The position numbers and the translations under genes are program-made. This document shows positions 36,690-46,282 of a stretch of 64,000 nucleotides of DNA, in pieces. Each line of letters opens with the position of its first letter. Position 1 is the stretch's first letter. The notes beneath the pieces are model-generated. The model ran no database searches, was not told where the DNA came from, and was given only the letters and a program-made list of their open reading frames with translations. The DNA comes from an uncultured Bacteroides sp. Lineage in GTDB: Bacteria; Bacteroidota; Bacteroidia; Bacteroidales; Bacteroidaceae. The stretch covers positions 62,001-126,000 of the forward strand of contig NZ_CALDPF010000023.1 in the NCBI RefSeq assembly GCF_937912035.1, written 5' to 3'.

Positions 36690-39161
36690 TTATTTATATT
36701 CAAGCCAAGCTGTCGCGTTGGTATCGGCATTTACGCTGAAACGAATCCATCTTGCCTGGAAGCTATTGTCAAAAGTGACATTCTTTGCCACTCCCGGCTC
36801 AAGCGAGTACGAAGCATACTCAATCCAGTCACCATTACCAGTAGGATCTACCTCAACTTTCATCTCAACAGTTTTATCTGAATCCTGTTTTATTGTAAGA
36901 TATTTTCTATCATAGAAACCTATCAGATATGGATCAGATGTTTCACCAGCTTTTACCTTAGTGTTTTTCCAGGGTCCACCCACTCCTACCGGTTTGCCCA
37001 TTTCCCACAAATCATCTATAGTTCCTACCCATACTGCAGCCTTTTTGTCATCTGAAACAACTATGTGGAGATTTCCTTCTGATTTATCTGGGTCTACCCC
37101 GGTCATTACCAACATACCACGATATGAAGCATAATCATTAATATGATATGGATGAGTTGACACAGGTCTTATTTTTGCAAACCCATCAGCATTCTCGGCA
37201 GGAAGCTCATAGAATGTTCCCATACAAGAAAACAAATCTCTTTCCGTAGCCACTTCCCTGCAGATACGCAGCAGACCGTTATTTGTTGGTAAACGATAGT
37301 CCTCCGAGCCAAGAGGCAAACGCCATCTTCTTCCAAGGTCATCAATAATCAGAACTGAGTTTTCTTCTATCGTTACAATAGAATCAGGAATAGCAAATTT
37401 AGACATTATAAAATCTGCCGTCTTGACATCATCCTTCTTTACGAGTTTCAGTTCATCACCCATTTCATAATATCCGGAAGTTATCATCTTACCATCTACA
37501 AGCTCATGAGCTACCAATCCAAGAACCCTTCTGTTGTCTCCCAATCCATATAATAAACCTCCTATATATTGATTACAGTCTGTTTTATATAGTCCTTTAA
37601 ACATTTCAGAAGGAACATTTTTCCTATTATCGTCCGAAGTGTAATTAAAACTTACTGTAATTTTCGTATCTGTTTCAGATTTCACACGAATCCACTCAGC
37701 TTTTTCATTTTCGTTAAACAAGATATAAGATGATTTACCTGCAGCCAACTCTATGTTTTCAATTTCTTTCCAATTATCATTACCATTCACATCAACTTCA
37801 AATATTAAAGAAGCATCTGTACTACCTTCATTTTTAATCCAGGCACACCTTTTGGACCAACCACAGAAAAGAAACGGTTCTGAACACTCTCCAGCCTTTA
37901 CATTTTCATTTGCCCATACAGCTCCATCGGCTGTAGCAGGTCCAAGTTCATCTGGTTTTGAAACTGATGTAAACCATAAATTTGAATTAGACTGCCCAGG
38001 ACCTTCTATCCCTCCCTTAGCCTTTCTCTTATTAAGAAATTCTTTCTGAGCAGAATCATCACATCCAAAGACCAAGTGTCCATTCCAACGTGCGAAGTCG
38101 CCTATAACCTTCAGATAGGCAGATCTCGGTCTTATTCCTTTTGCGTTATTTACATTAAAATCTCCAGGAAATTTCCAAAACATACCATGCATAGTCATCA
38201 GATAATCCGGATTTCCATTTTCACCTATATTCCTTATACGAGGCCATTCTGTATTCCATCCATGAGCACCATCATAACTGTGACTTGCTTTAGGCAAACG
38301 ATAGAATTTCCATCCTTTACGGTAATCTCTTACACCTAACAATATGGACTTATAATCCCAACCTGTAGCCCATATAGGATCCGTAGCAGGATTTTCATTC
38401 CCATATATACCTCCAGGCCCTGTAACTTCCGTAAACTGATTTCGCCTTACCACAGACCAGTCTTTTCCGTTCCATTCAGCCAACACACCTGACACAGCAT
38501 CAAATTTATATCTCGCTTCACGTGAATTTTCACCATTATTACTGAATACTGCTACACCTTGTCCGGAATAAAATCCTTTCCCGTGTGCACCTGGCAAAAG
38601 TTCATTAACATAGAAAGGAACACCTTTCTCTTTAGGTATCATATTACCATCCAAATAAAGAGTATCTACCTCCAATGAATTTACATCTACACTATAGAAA
38701 CCTTCCTCCATAGTAGCATACAATATCTTTTTGGAAGAATCAGATAAATGTCTCGCATTACCCGTAAGCCTTCCAGGCATATCCTTCCATGAAACAACTC
38801 TTACATTTGCCAATGAGTCTATGACATAAGGACCGATGAAGAGCTGGCCACTTTCCTTGTGTATCATACGATTAGCAGGTGTTCCACCTATACTTTCATC
38901 ACGAATAATCTGTTTATAACCAGGAGTTATTTCATAGAGTTTGTCCGACGACCCTTTATGTGAATGCGGAGCATAAGTTACCACCCACAAACGATTAGCC
39001 CATGGCACTACTGCCCCTGTACCACATTCTCCTTCATTATTATAGTATGCAAGTTTTGGATATATTCCTGAAATAGAATCCATTTTTCTCTCTATATCCT
39101 GCACTGATGAGCAGGATATAAGAGAAATAATTAAACTGATATATGAAATTCTTAATTCCAT
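36690..39161 (-). CDS. Unrecognised lipoprotein with propeller-like sequence and an internal duplication
   Basis: I do not recognise a named family. ATG 39161 (823 aa) gives a lipoprotein signal ending LISLISC; a longer frame would overlap the upstream gene. The body shows propeller-like strands (RLWVVTYAPH, KKILYATMEEGFYSVDV). Residues about 321-507 and 642-822 are homologous to each other. HGMFWKFPGDF aligns with MGTFYELPAEN, KAGECSEPFLFCGW with KAGETSDPYLIGFY, and FEVDVNGNDNWKEI with VEVDPTGNGDWIEY. Each copy is a propeller stretch followed by a jelly-roll-like module. Position between GH29 and the paralogue pair makes a glycan-binding, hydrolase or lyase role likely, but the activity is unknown. 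Confidence 0.75.
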   Translation of the reverse strand: MELRISYISLIISLISCSSVQDIERKMDSISGIYPKLAYYNNEGECGTGAVVPWANRLWVVTYAPHSHKGSSDKLYEITPGYKQIIRDESIGGTPANRMIHKESGQLFIGPYVIDSLANVRVVSWKDMPGRLTGNARHLSDSSKKILYATMEEGFYSVDVNSLEVDTLYLDGNMIPKEKGVPFYVNELLPGAHGKGFYSGQGVAVFSNNGENSREARYKFDAVSGVLAEWNGKDWSVVRRNQFTEVTGPGGIYGNENPATDPIWATGWDYKSILLGVRDYRKGWKFYRLPKASHSYDGAHGWNTEWPRIRNIGENGNPDYLMTMHGMFWKFPGDFNVNNAKGIRPRSAYLKVIGDFARWNGHLVFGCDDSAQKEFLNKRKAKGGIEGPGQSNSNLWFTSVSKPDELGPATADGAVWANENVKAGECSEPFLFCGWSKRCAWIKNEGSTDASLIFEVDVNGNDNWKEIENIELAAGKSSYILFNENEKAEWIRVKSETDTKITVSFNYTSDDNRKNVPSEMFKGLYKTDCNQYIGGLLYGLGDNRRVLGLVAHELVDGKMITSGYYEMGDELKLVKKDDVKTADFIMSKFAIPDSIVTIEENSVLIIDDLGRRWRLPLGSEDYRLPTNNGLLRICREVATERDLFSCMGTFYELPAENADGFAKIRPVSTHPYHINDYASYRGMLVMTGVDPDKSEGNLHIVVSDDKKAAVWVGTIDDLWEMGKPVGVGGPWKNTKVKAGETSDPYLIGFYDRKYLTIKQDSDKTVEMKVEVDPTGNGDWIEYASYSLEPGVAKNVTFDNSFQARWIRFSVNADTNATAWLEYK

Positions 39162-39171
39162 AGAATTAATT

Positions 39172-41058
39172 TTAAATTTTTCTGTTAAAATCAAGAATAA
39201 TGGATTTACCGTCCTTTTCAATTCTTACAATACCGCTATCAAATACCGATTTCACAAACGGGCTATTCATTCCCCAAGTAGGAGTAATGTCAACATTACA
39301 TCCGTTAACGGTTGGCAAACCTTTATAGTCAACAGGCAATGAAAGTTCATCATTTGTAAGTGAACGATACACCACCCTGTTATCTTTTATTTCACATTTT
39401 GTAGAAATAACCGCATTCTGGAATTCATCATAACTACCATATCCTAATTTAGGAGACACCTCTACTACAAAAGGCGCAAACCAATTGTCAGCTACGACCC
39501 AATAACCGTTTTTCTCTTCATTAATTTTATAGCCACTACCGACACATTTCATTGCTGTATATGTACCTTTCGTTTCCAGGAATATCCATCCGTTTCGCTC
39601 CACTCTGTTTGTAAGACCAGCCTTACTAATCCACATTCTCATTTCATGTGCACCACGGCTACATACCACTGTATCAAGTTTGTGGAATATCATAGCACCC
39701 TTTTCCTGAACACACCAGAACTGGTTATACGCACGGTTATCACGTCCAGTCTTGCAATGTGCATAAATACGTGCATCCGCATCATCAGCATACACAATAC
39801 CTGCCCATCTGTTCTGACTGCTAATTAAGACCCAATCTTCGTATGGCAGTGCCTCGCACATAAAACTTCCTGCCATAAATTCCGGTGTACAGTATGTATA
39901 TCTCAATAAACCGTCATTTTCAGTCACATGATAGTTTGGAGGAGTAAAAAAGCCTTTTTCAGCACGTCCCAATCTACGTTGTTGTATAACATAATTACCC
40001 CTTTCTTCAATATTCATAGCAATATCCATTACCAACAATGGCATACGGTAGTCACTTGTAATCAGGGTGTATAGATTATTGTATGGAGCATTGATTTCGT
40101 TTGTACCCAAGTAATACCATGCCATCTTTCTAAATGGAGTTTTACCTTTATGAGCCTCGTATGGATATACCCTACTTTTTGCTCCTGCGCGTACACTAAA
40201 AACCTGCTCCTGAGCCCAAGCAGCCCAATATAAATCTAGAAGATCTTTAGTAAGGGCTTTCATTTCATTGTCGCCGAAATCATAAAAATTATAAACACCT
40301 TTTAAAGTCTCAAGACCATAACTGTCGTTCGCCATTTCAACAAAAAGCCCTTTTCTTCCTCTTTCTCTAATCCACTCTTTAATATATTTGTTCCATGCCT
40401 CAAAATGCTGCTCCACAGTATATCCATCATCATATTTCTTTCCTGCATATTCAGGATGAGCCATAAGAAATTTGGCAAAATGCCATGCGGCATAAAAACG
40501 TTGTACATGATGATTCTCCGATTCATCAACATACCAAGTATTCGTGTTTTTATAATCAGCTTTTGCAACTTTTGATTGTTGCTTTGAATATTGCCACATC
40601 ATAAGCAATATTCTTTCCTCAACATTCTTCTTTATCAATCCTTTTTTCTTGGTTCCATTACTTCCATAGAATTCCAAAATTTTGCACAATTCGTCTGCAG
40701 CCCAATAGAAACTGTCTTTATCACTATAAGCGCGAGGATAACCTATATAATAATTTGCATTTTCAAGAAGCGCAGCATTAGCACCCTTTATATCCTCACC
40801 TAGCCAAAAACACTTAAAAGCATAATCTATCAATGAATAACTATAATGACGCGAAAAGTCTGATCCATCAGAAAATATAGGAGGAATAACCTTTTCACGC
40901 ACAAGTTTTTTCCCTTTTAACAGCGAAAAGGCTTCTTCACGTCTTGTTTCATAACCATCCCTTATCTGTTCCAACTGTTTCCACGAATAGTTTTCAGCCA
41001 TCAATGATGACGAAAGCATCAAACTAAGACTTAAAAATATTGATTTTGCTAGTTTCAT
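39172..41058 (-). CDS. Unrecognised (alpha/alpha)-toroid-like enzyme, tandem paralogue A
   Basis: This is a 628-residue protein with a type I signal peptide (cleavage near SLMA), predicted periplasmic. The helical N-terminal two thirds include HYSYSLIDYAFKCFWLGED, ESENHHVQRFYAAWHFAKFL and AWAQEQVFSVRAGAKSRVY. The remainder is beta-rich (QNRWAGIVYADDADARIYAH, NQFWCVQEKGAMIFHK). Helical toroid plus beta-sandwich is the layout of many polysaccharide lyases and of heparinase-like enzymes. The conserved ENHH, RYTYCTPEFM and YNQFWCVQEKG segments are candidate active-site regions. I cannot name a CAZy family. It is clearly homologous to the gene just upstream. Confidence 0.75.
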   Translation of the reverse strand: MKLAKSIFLSLSLMLSSSLMAENYSWKQLEQIRDGYETRREEAFSLLKGKKLVREKVIPPIFSDGSDFSRHYSYSLIDYAFKCFWLGEDIKGANAALLENANYYIGYPRAYSDKDSFYWAADELCKILEFYGSNGTKKKGLIKKNVEERILLMMWQYSKQQSKVAKADYKNTNTWYVDESENHHVQRFYAAWHFAKFLMAHPEYAGKKYDDGYTVEQHFEAWNKYIKEWIRERGRKGLFVEMANDSYGLETLKGVYNFYDFGDNEMKALTKDLLDLYWAAWAQEQVFSVRAGAKSRVYPYEAHKGKTPFRKMAWYYLGTNEINAPYNNLYTLITSDYRMPLLVMDIAMNIEERGNYVIQQRRLGRAEKGFFTPPNYHVTENDGLLRYTYCTPEFMAGSFMCEALPYEDWVLISSQNRWAGIVYADDADARIYAHCKTGRDNRAYNQFWCVQEKGAMIFHKLDTVVCSRGAHEMRMWISKAGLTNRVERNGWIFLETKGTYTAMKCVGSGYKINEEKNGYWVVADNWFAPFVVEVSPKLGYGSYDEFQNAVISTKCEIKDNRVVYRSLTNDELSLPVDYKGLPTVNGCNVDITPTWGMNSPFVKSVFDSGIVRIEKDGKSIILDFNRKI

Positions 41059-41158
41059 TTCAAAAAAATTAAATTAGAAAACATAAATTCCATCTTACCT
41101 ATAATGATAAAAATATAATTATAGGCAAGAATCAACTTTCAAAAACCAAATGAATAAA

Positions 41159-43195
41159 TTAGTCAGTTACATTAAAATCTATAATCAAACTTCTTCCACC
41201 TTTTTTAATTGTATATATTCCAGAATTATAATCAGACTGTATATAAGGGCTGTCCATAACCTTTGACGGGATCAAATTAACTGTTTCTCCATTAACTTCC
41301 GCCAGTTTACTAAAATCTGTATAGAACTTAATATTATCACCATATAATGTAGTATGTTCAACAAAATTGTCTGAAACATTAACATTTAGAGAAATAATTT
41401 TATTCTGGAATTCATCAAAACTGGAATAGTTGGACTTCTTGTCAACCTCAATGATAACAGGAGAATATTCTTCTTTTGCTGTCAACCAATATCCAGGCCA
41501 TAAATTATCATTAAGAAAATCTTCTTTATAACCTCCCGAAACAAATTTTATCGCAGCATATGCACTGTTATACGAAGCAAAAAACCATCCATCCTTACTT
41601 GCCTTTTCATGTCTTCCAAAGTCACTAACCCAAACACGTAAGTCCTTAGCATATTTGCTATAATCATTTTTCATCTTTTGGACTATCATACATCCCTTCT
41701 TCTGTACTCCCCAGTGTTGATTGTATATTCCCCTGTTACTTCCTTCCGGAACACACTGAGGATATATACGTGCACTATGATTTCCTTCAAATATAACTCC
41801 CATCCACCTGTTTTGGCCACTTAACATTGTCCATTCATCACCTCCAGTTGTTCCATCTGAAAGAATTGGTGAAGGCAATGCTTCACAGTGAAAAGTTCCC
41901 ATTATAAAATTTGGAGTACAATAACTATATCTTACTAATCCCGCATCTGTACGAAATCTATAATATGGTATATTAAAACTCTTACCGTCCTGAGAAAGAC
42001 CTAATTTCCTTTGTAGAACCTCATAATCCCCCTTACCATGAACATCAAGAACAATATCCATGACTACATCCTGCATTCTATAATTACTTGTTATAAAGGA
42101 AAATATATTCTCTTTAATAACGCTTTTACCGCCTATTCCAAAATTATACCATGCTAATTTTCTGAAATGTGTATCACCTCGCATACTATTCAATCCCTGA
42201 TATATGCGAGCCTTACTTCCACCTCTGACACCGTCTATTTGCTCTTGCCCCCATGATGCCCAATATACATCAAGAAATTTACCTGTCAAATCATGGATCT
42301 CCTTATCACCAAAATCATATAAAGTATATATACACTTCAATGACTCCATACCATACAAATCATTGGCGAATTCTACAAACAAGCCTTTCTTAGCTCTTTC
42401 CTTTATATACTGTTTTATATAGGATGTCCACGCTTCATAATGTTGTAAAGGAGTATGACCATCATCACTTTTCAAATCCTTATATTCAGGCAGATCCTTC
42501 AAAAGTTTTGAAAAATGCCATTTAGTATAAAATCTCATTATATGATGATTTTCTGATCCTTCTACATCCCACGTATTATTTTGTAAAAAATCAGCAGGTA
42601 CAATAGAGAGATATCCCATTTTTCCATTAACTGGCAATTCCTTATATTCCTTAAGATATGACTGGTCCTTAACAAAGATCCACATCATATGTAGAATTTT
42701 AGCTTCCACATCAGGTTTCAACAATCCGGCTTTTCTTGTACCTTTTGTTCCCCAATATTCAACAATTCTGCACAATTCATCAGAAGCCCAATAAAAGCTA
42801 TCCCCGTCTCTCATATTGGGCCAATTTTTACTTTCCTCTGAATCATTATCAAATATCTCACAATGTTTGATCAATGCTTCGTTGGCTTCATTATTCATTT
42901 CTTCCAACCAAAAACATTTTGCCGCAAAATCTATCAGACTGTAACAATATGTTCTATAGAATTTTACTCCAGTTCCTGAAATCGGTCCTAATATTTCCCC
43001 TTCATTCAATGGTTTACCTTTAAGCTCTAAAAAAGCATTGTCCCTCTTAGTATCAAATGCGTCCCTAATAATATCTATTTTACTATCATCATATTCCGGC
43101 TTATCACCGTTTTCTATCTTAATCTCATCGGCACATGAAAAATGTACCAATGAGAACAGAACTAATATTAATAAATGAAACCTATTGAATCGCAT
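41159..43195 (-). CDS. Unrecognised (alpha/alpha)-toroid-like enzyme, tandem paralogue B, lipoprotein
   Basis: This is the 678-residue paralogue of the following gene. Shared segments include GSENHHIMRFYTKWHFSKLL, KKGLFVEFANDLYGMESL, VRYSYCTPNFIMGTFHCEAL and NQHWGVQKKGCMIVQKM. Unlike its partner it has a lipoprotein signal, LVHFSCADEIK, and the acidic residues right after Cys resemble the surface-export signal. It also has insertions near residues 190-205 and 445. One copy may act at the surface and the other in the periplasm on the shortened product. The 100-base gap between the two genes is AT-rich and holds a weak promoter-like TTTG/TATATTTT pair. Confidence 0.75.
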   Translation of the reverse strand: MRFNRFHLLILVLFSLVHFSCADEIKIENGDKPEYDDSKIDIIRDAFDTKRDNAFLELKGKPLNEGEILGPISGTGVKFYRTYCYSLIDFAAKCFWLEEMNNEANEALIKHCEIFDNDSEESKNWPNMRDGDSFYWASDELCRIVEYWGTKGTRKAGLLKPDVEAKILHMMWIFVKDQSYLKEYKELPVNGKMGYLSIVPADFLQNNTWDVEGSENHHIMRFYTKWHFSKLLKDLPEYKDLKSDDGHTPLQHYEAWTSYIKQYIKERAKKGLFVEFANDLYGMESLKCIYTLYDFGDKEIHDLTGKFLDVYWASWGQEQIDGVRGGSKARIYQGLNSMRGDTHFRKLAWYNFGIGGKSVIKENIFSFITSNYRMQDVVMDIVLDVHGKGDYEVLQRKLGLSQDGKSFNIPYYRFRTDAGLVRYSYCTPNFIMGTFHCEALPSPILSDGTTGGDEWTMLSGQNRWMGVIFEGNHSARIYPQCVPEGSNRGIYNQHWGVQKKGCMIVQKMKNDYSKYAKDLRVWVSDFGRHEKASKDGWFFASYNSAYAAIKFVSGGYKEDFLNDNLWPGYWLTAKEEYSPVIIEVDKKSNYSSFDEFQNKIISLNVNVSDNFVEHTTLYGDNIKFYTDFSKLAEVNGETVNLIPSKVMDSPYIQSDYNSGIYTIKKGGRSLIIDFNVTD

Positions 43196-43238
43196 AGCTG
43201 TAAAATCTAATTTTTTGTGGAAGAAAATCTATTTAAAA

Positions 43239-44423
43239 TTATTTCAAAATAGCTGCGGCACACCATAATACAGGTGCTTGTCCATGTAAATCGCCTATAA
43301 CTTTTTCTCTATCTAAATAATACTGGTAGTCATTCTTTTTATTTGTACCAATACAAATATCTGTAACATCACCATTTGTATTTATATACGAACACAGACT
43401 AATCCATGCTTTACGAGCCGCTGGTCCATATACGTCAGCATCAAGCCATCCTTTCTTTACCCCAGTTATGAAAGCAAAAGTAAACATACCAGTACCAGAA
43501 GTCTCAGCCCAAGCATTCTCATCATCCAATATCTGATGCCACATACCTTTCTTATCCTGATACTTCAATAGGGTATCCATCATCTTCAGATATCCTTCCA
43601 TTATTCTAGCCCTGTTCGGATCATTTTCAGGAAGATAGGCTAAGAGTTCTGCCATACCTGCTGCCATCCATCCATTACCACGTCCCCAATAGATAGGAAC
43701 ATCATCCGCATGATGGAACAAACCGTTTTCTTTTTGCAATTCATCCAAATAGACTACCATTTCCTTACCTGCACGTTCTATATATTTCTTGTCGCCTGTC
43801 ATTTTATATGCCTGTGCCTGAAGTATTGTAATCATATACATATCGTCTATCCACATGCGTGTATTCCAACTAAGTCCCTGATTATACCACTTCTGCTCGT
43901 TAGGCTTCAACTTAGCAAGCTCTTCTGGAGTCAGCTCCTTGAACTGTTCGTCAGCCATGTAAAGTCCTAAATCCAGAAATCGCTTATCCTTTGTATTTTC
44001 ATAAACCTCCAATGGAATCACACCAAAAACGTTGTTATCTACATGGTTTGCTACAGGAATAAGATTTTTTTCTTCTCCATATACCACTTTAGCAGCTCTT
44101 TCAGTAAGACGATTTACCAAATCGTGATTCTTCACTTCTTTTGCATATAGTAATGCTCCATACCATGCACATACATCCGGATAAACAACATATCCAACCG
44201 GATTATTAAACAATGTAGAATCCTTTTGTTGTTCCTCAGTGTACCAAGAACCGGTATTTGAATGTGGACGTGATAAAAATCTGTTTGCAACAATCTGTCC
44301 CACTTCTATAGGATCTGCTCCTTGTGGAAAATCTGAAAAATAATCTTTTTTTTGTGTAGTCTCAGCACACGACATCATCAGCGAGGCAGAGATAGTTAAT
44401 AAAGTTGTCTGTAAAAAATTCAT
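43239..44423 (-). CDS. GH105 unsaturated rhamnogalacturonyl/galacturonyl hydrolase, lipoprotein
   Basis: GH105 enzymes hydrate and cleave the unsaturated uronic acid left at the non-reducing end by pectate or rhamnogalacturonan lyases. This 394-residue protein has a lipoprotein signal (LMMSCAET). The toroid carries NTRMWIDDMYMITILQAQAY, with the expected catalytic Asp, plus HHADDVPIYWGRGNGWMAAG and AETSGTGMFTFAF. Its presence implies that a lyase generates the substrate. No recognised PL9, PL11 or PL1 gene is visible in the locus, which makes the neighbouring unassigned toroid proteins candidates for that lyase step. It follows susD by 62 bases. Confidence 0.93.
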   Translation of the reverse strand: MNFLQTTLLTISASLMMSCAETTQKKDYFSDFPQGADPIEVGQIVANRFLSRPHSNTGSWYTEEQQKDSTLFNNPVGYVVYPDVCAWYGALLYAKEVKNHDLVNRLTERAAKVVYGEEKNLIPVANHVDNNVFGVIPLEVYENTKDKRFLDLGLYMADEQFKELTPEELAKLKPNEQKWYNQGLSWNTRMWIDDMYMITILQAQAYKMTGDKKYIERAGKEMVVYLDELQKENGLFHHADDVPIYWGRGNGWMAAGMAELLAYLPENDPNRARIMEGYLKMMDTLLKYQDKKGMWHQILDDENAWAETSGTGMFTFAFITGVKKGWLDADVYGPAARKAWISLCSYINTNGDVTDICIGTNKKNDYQYYLDREKVIGDLHGQAPVLWCAAAILK

Positions 44424-44485
44424 ATCTGTTCTATTTTGTTATAATTAAGTTATCCCTAAAAACAATCTTTTTATACCTTATTATT

Positions 44486-46264
44486 TTAATTACCATATCC
44501 AGGAGCATTCTTAAAATCTTCAGGATTTTCAATGCTCAATAAGAAACTTCTAGGATATGGACGTTTCTCCATATATTCTTCGAATTCATAAGCTGGATCC
44601 AAATACCATATTTTATCATGAAGTTCAGTCATGCGTTTTGTATAAACTCCAAAACGTTTCAAATCATTTCTACGTTTCATTTCTCCAATCAATTCACGTC
44701 CTCTTTCATCAAGTATAAAATCAGCAGTAACTTGATCAGCAGTTATTTTAATTGCCTCCTTAAATTCTGGTCTTGCTGCCCTTTCACGAACTACATTTAT
44801 ATATTTAGCAGCAGTCTCTTTATCATTACGTAAAAATGCAGCTTCTGCAGCCAGTAAATAAGTATCTGCTAAACGATATACAAAAACGTCACGAGAACCT
44901 TGAGCATAATTTGCATCAATTCTAGTAGGATCTAGATGTTTCCTCAAATATGGATAGAACAATATCTTACAGAACTTAACATTAGATGGCCAAATTCCAT
45001 TAGGGTTATCCTTAGATTGTATTCCACCTGTTTCTTTAACAAACTGTTCCATATGATCTGGTATCCAAACCCAAACCGGCCAAAATTGTTTTGCATATTC
45101 AGCAGCTTCTATTGTATTATACCAAGGACACGCAATCATTGCTAGTTCACCATTTTTTATTGTTACCTTTTCATCTTGTTTTGTGTATGGACTAAATAAT
45201 GTTTCAGTGTAATCTTTACCACTATTTATTTTCCAATCAGTCAGAAACCAGTCTTTTGCACGTCTATCAGCTATTTTATTATTTGCTTCATCATCAAGTT
45301 CTGGATTCAAATACAATTCGTATGCATATCTTGTTGGTTTTACACGAATCCAAGGACGACCATATTCAAGGCTCCTTGTCAAACCTTTATGCTGCGTATA
45401 ATCAGCAACAAAATACATGTGCGACTGATTTCCAGAACCATTAAGTAAATTATCCTTTGAATAACAAATAGCAAAAATCACTTCCTTATTATTTCTAACG
45501 TAAGACATATCCCATAAATTCCATGTACTTTCCATAAGTTCATAATTAGGACATTTTATCACTTCTTCAGCATACTGTTGTGCCAATTCCAAAGATGCTG
45601 GATCATCTCTTTTACATGTCAACAAACTTAAAGCCAGTTCATGTAGAGCTGCATATTTTGTAATCCTTCCATAGTCAGTATCAGCAGGATATGATTCTGG
45701 TAAATTATTTTTTGCGAATTCCAGATCTGCCAATATCTGCACCCAAACATCTTTCTCTTGCGTCTTAGGAGCCTTTGTTACTATACCTACAGTAGGAGTC
45801 AGTGGCATTGGGATATCTTCCCATTGCTTTACCAGATGTGCATAAATATGAGCCCTAATAAATTTAGCTTCTCCTAGATAACGATTCTTTAAATCATCTG
45901 AAAGTCCAGGTATATTATTTTTCTCCAACGATTGTATTACTTCATTACATCTGTTGATACAATTATAAAATGTATTCCACATACCCGTAACATAACCATT
46001 ATCGGCAAAAACTGGTTGACGAGCAGCACTTGACGGCCAAATAGTAATATCAGTTTCACTTTCAGCAAAATTCATGAAATTCTCAGTATTATATATATCC
46101 CTCAAACTTCCATATAAACCGTTTATACCACCTTTAATACCTTCAGCAGTAGTAAAATAATTTCCCTGCGTAACTTTATTATAAGGAATTTCCTCCAAGA
46201 AATCAGCACAGGACATTGACAAAAAGCCTAAGAAAAGGCTGGATAATATATATTTTGTCTTCAT
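44486..46264 (-). CDS. SusD/RagB-like glycan-binding lipoprotein
   Basis: This is the surface lid of the SusC transporter. The 592-residue protein starts with the lipoprotein signal FLSMSCADFLEE, typical for SusD, followed by the N-terminal NYFTTAEGIKGGINGLYGSL. The TPR-like helical part includes KFIRAHIYAHLVKQWEDIPM and the C-terminal region ends with FILDERGRELIGEMKRRNDL, which is characteristic of SusD proteins. It is 18 bases downstream of susC, in the usual order. The sugar-binding residues that would show glycan identity cannot be assigned by eye. Confidence 0.97.
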   Translation of the reverse strand: MKTKYILSSLFLGFLSMSCADFLEEIPYNKVTQGNYFTTAEGIKGGINGLYGSLRDIYNTENFMNFAESETDITIWPSSAARQPVFADNGYVTGMWNTFYNCINRCNEVIQSLEKNNIPGLSDDLKNRYLGEAKFIRAHIYAHLVKQWEDIPMPLTPTVGIVTKAPKTQEKDVWVQILADLEFAKNNLPESYPADTDYGRITKYAALHELALSLLTCKRDDPASLELAQQYAEEVIKCPNYELMESTWNLWDMSYVRNNKEVIFAICYSKDNLLNGSGNQSHMYFVADYTQHKGLTRSLEYGRPWIRVKPTRYAYELYLNPELDDEANNKIADRRAKDWFLTDWKINSGKDYTETLFSPYTKQDEKVTIKNGELAMIACPWYNTIEAAEYAKQFWPVWVWIPDHMEQFVKETGGIQSKDNPNGIWPSNVKFCKILFYPYLRKHLDPTRIDANYAQGSRDVFVYRLADTYLLAAEAAFLRNDKETAAKYINVVRERAARPEFKEAIKITADQVTADFILDERGRELIGEMKRRNDLKRFGVYTKRMTELHDKIWYLDPAYEFEEYMEKRPYPRSFLLSIENPEDFKNAPGYGN

Positions 46265-46282
46265 AATAGTAATAATTATAAA

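Noticed and set aside
39162..39221. N-terminal extension of the duplicated lipoprotein frame
   Set aside because: It overlaps the upstream paralogue gene and precedes the lipoprotein signal; ATG 39161 is preferred.
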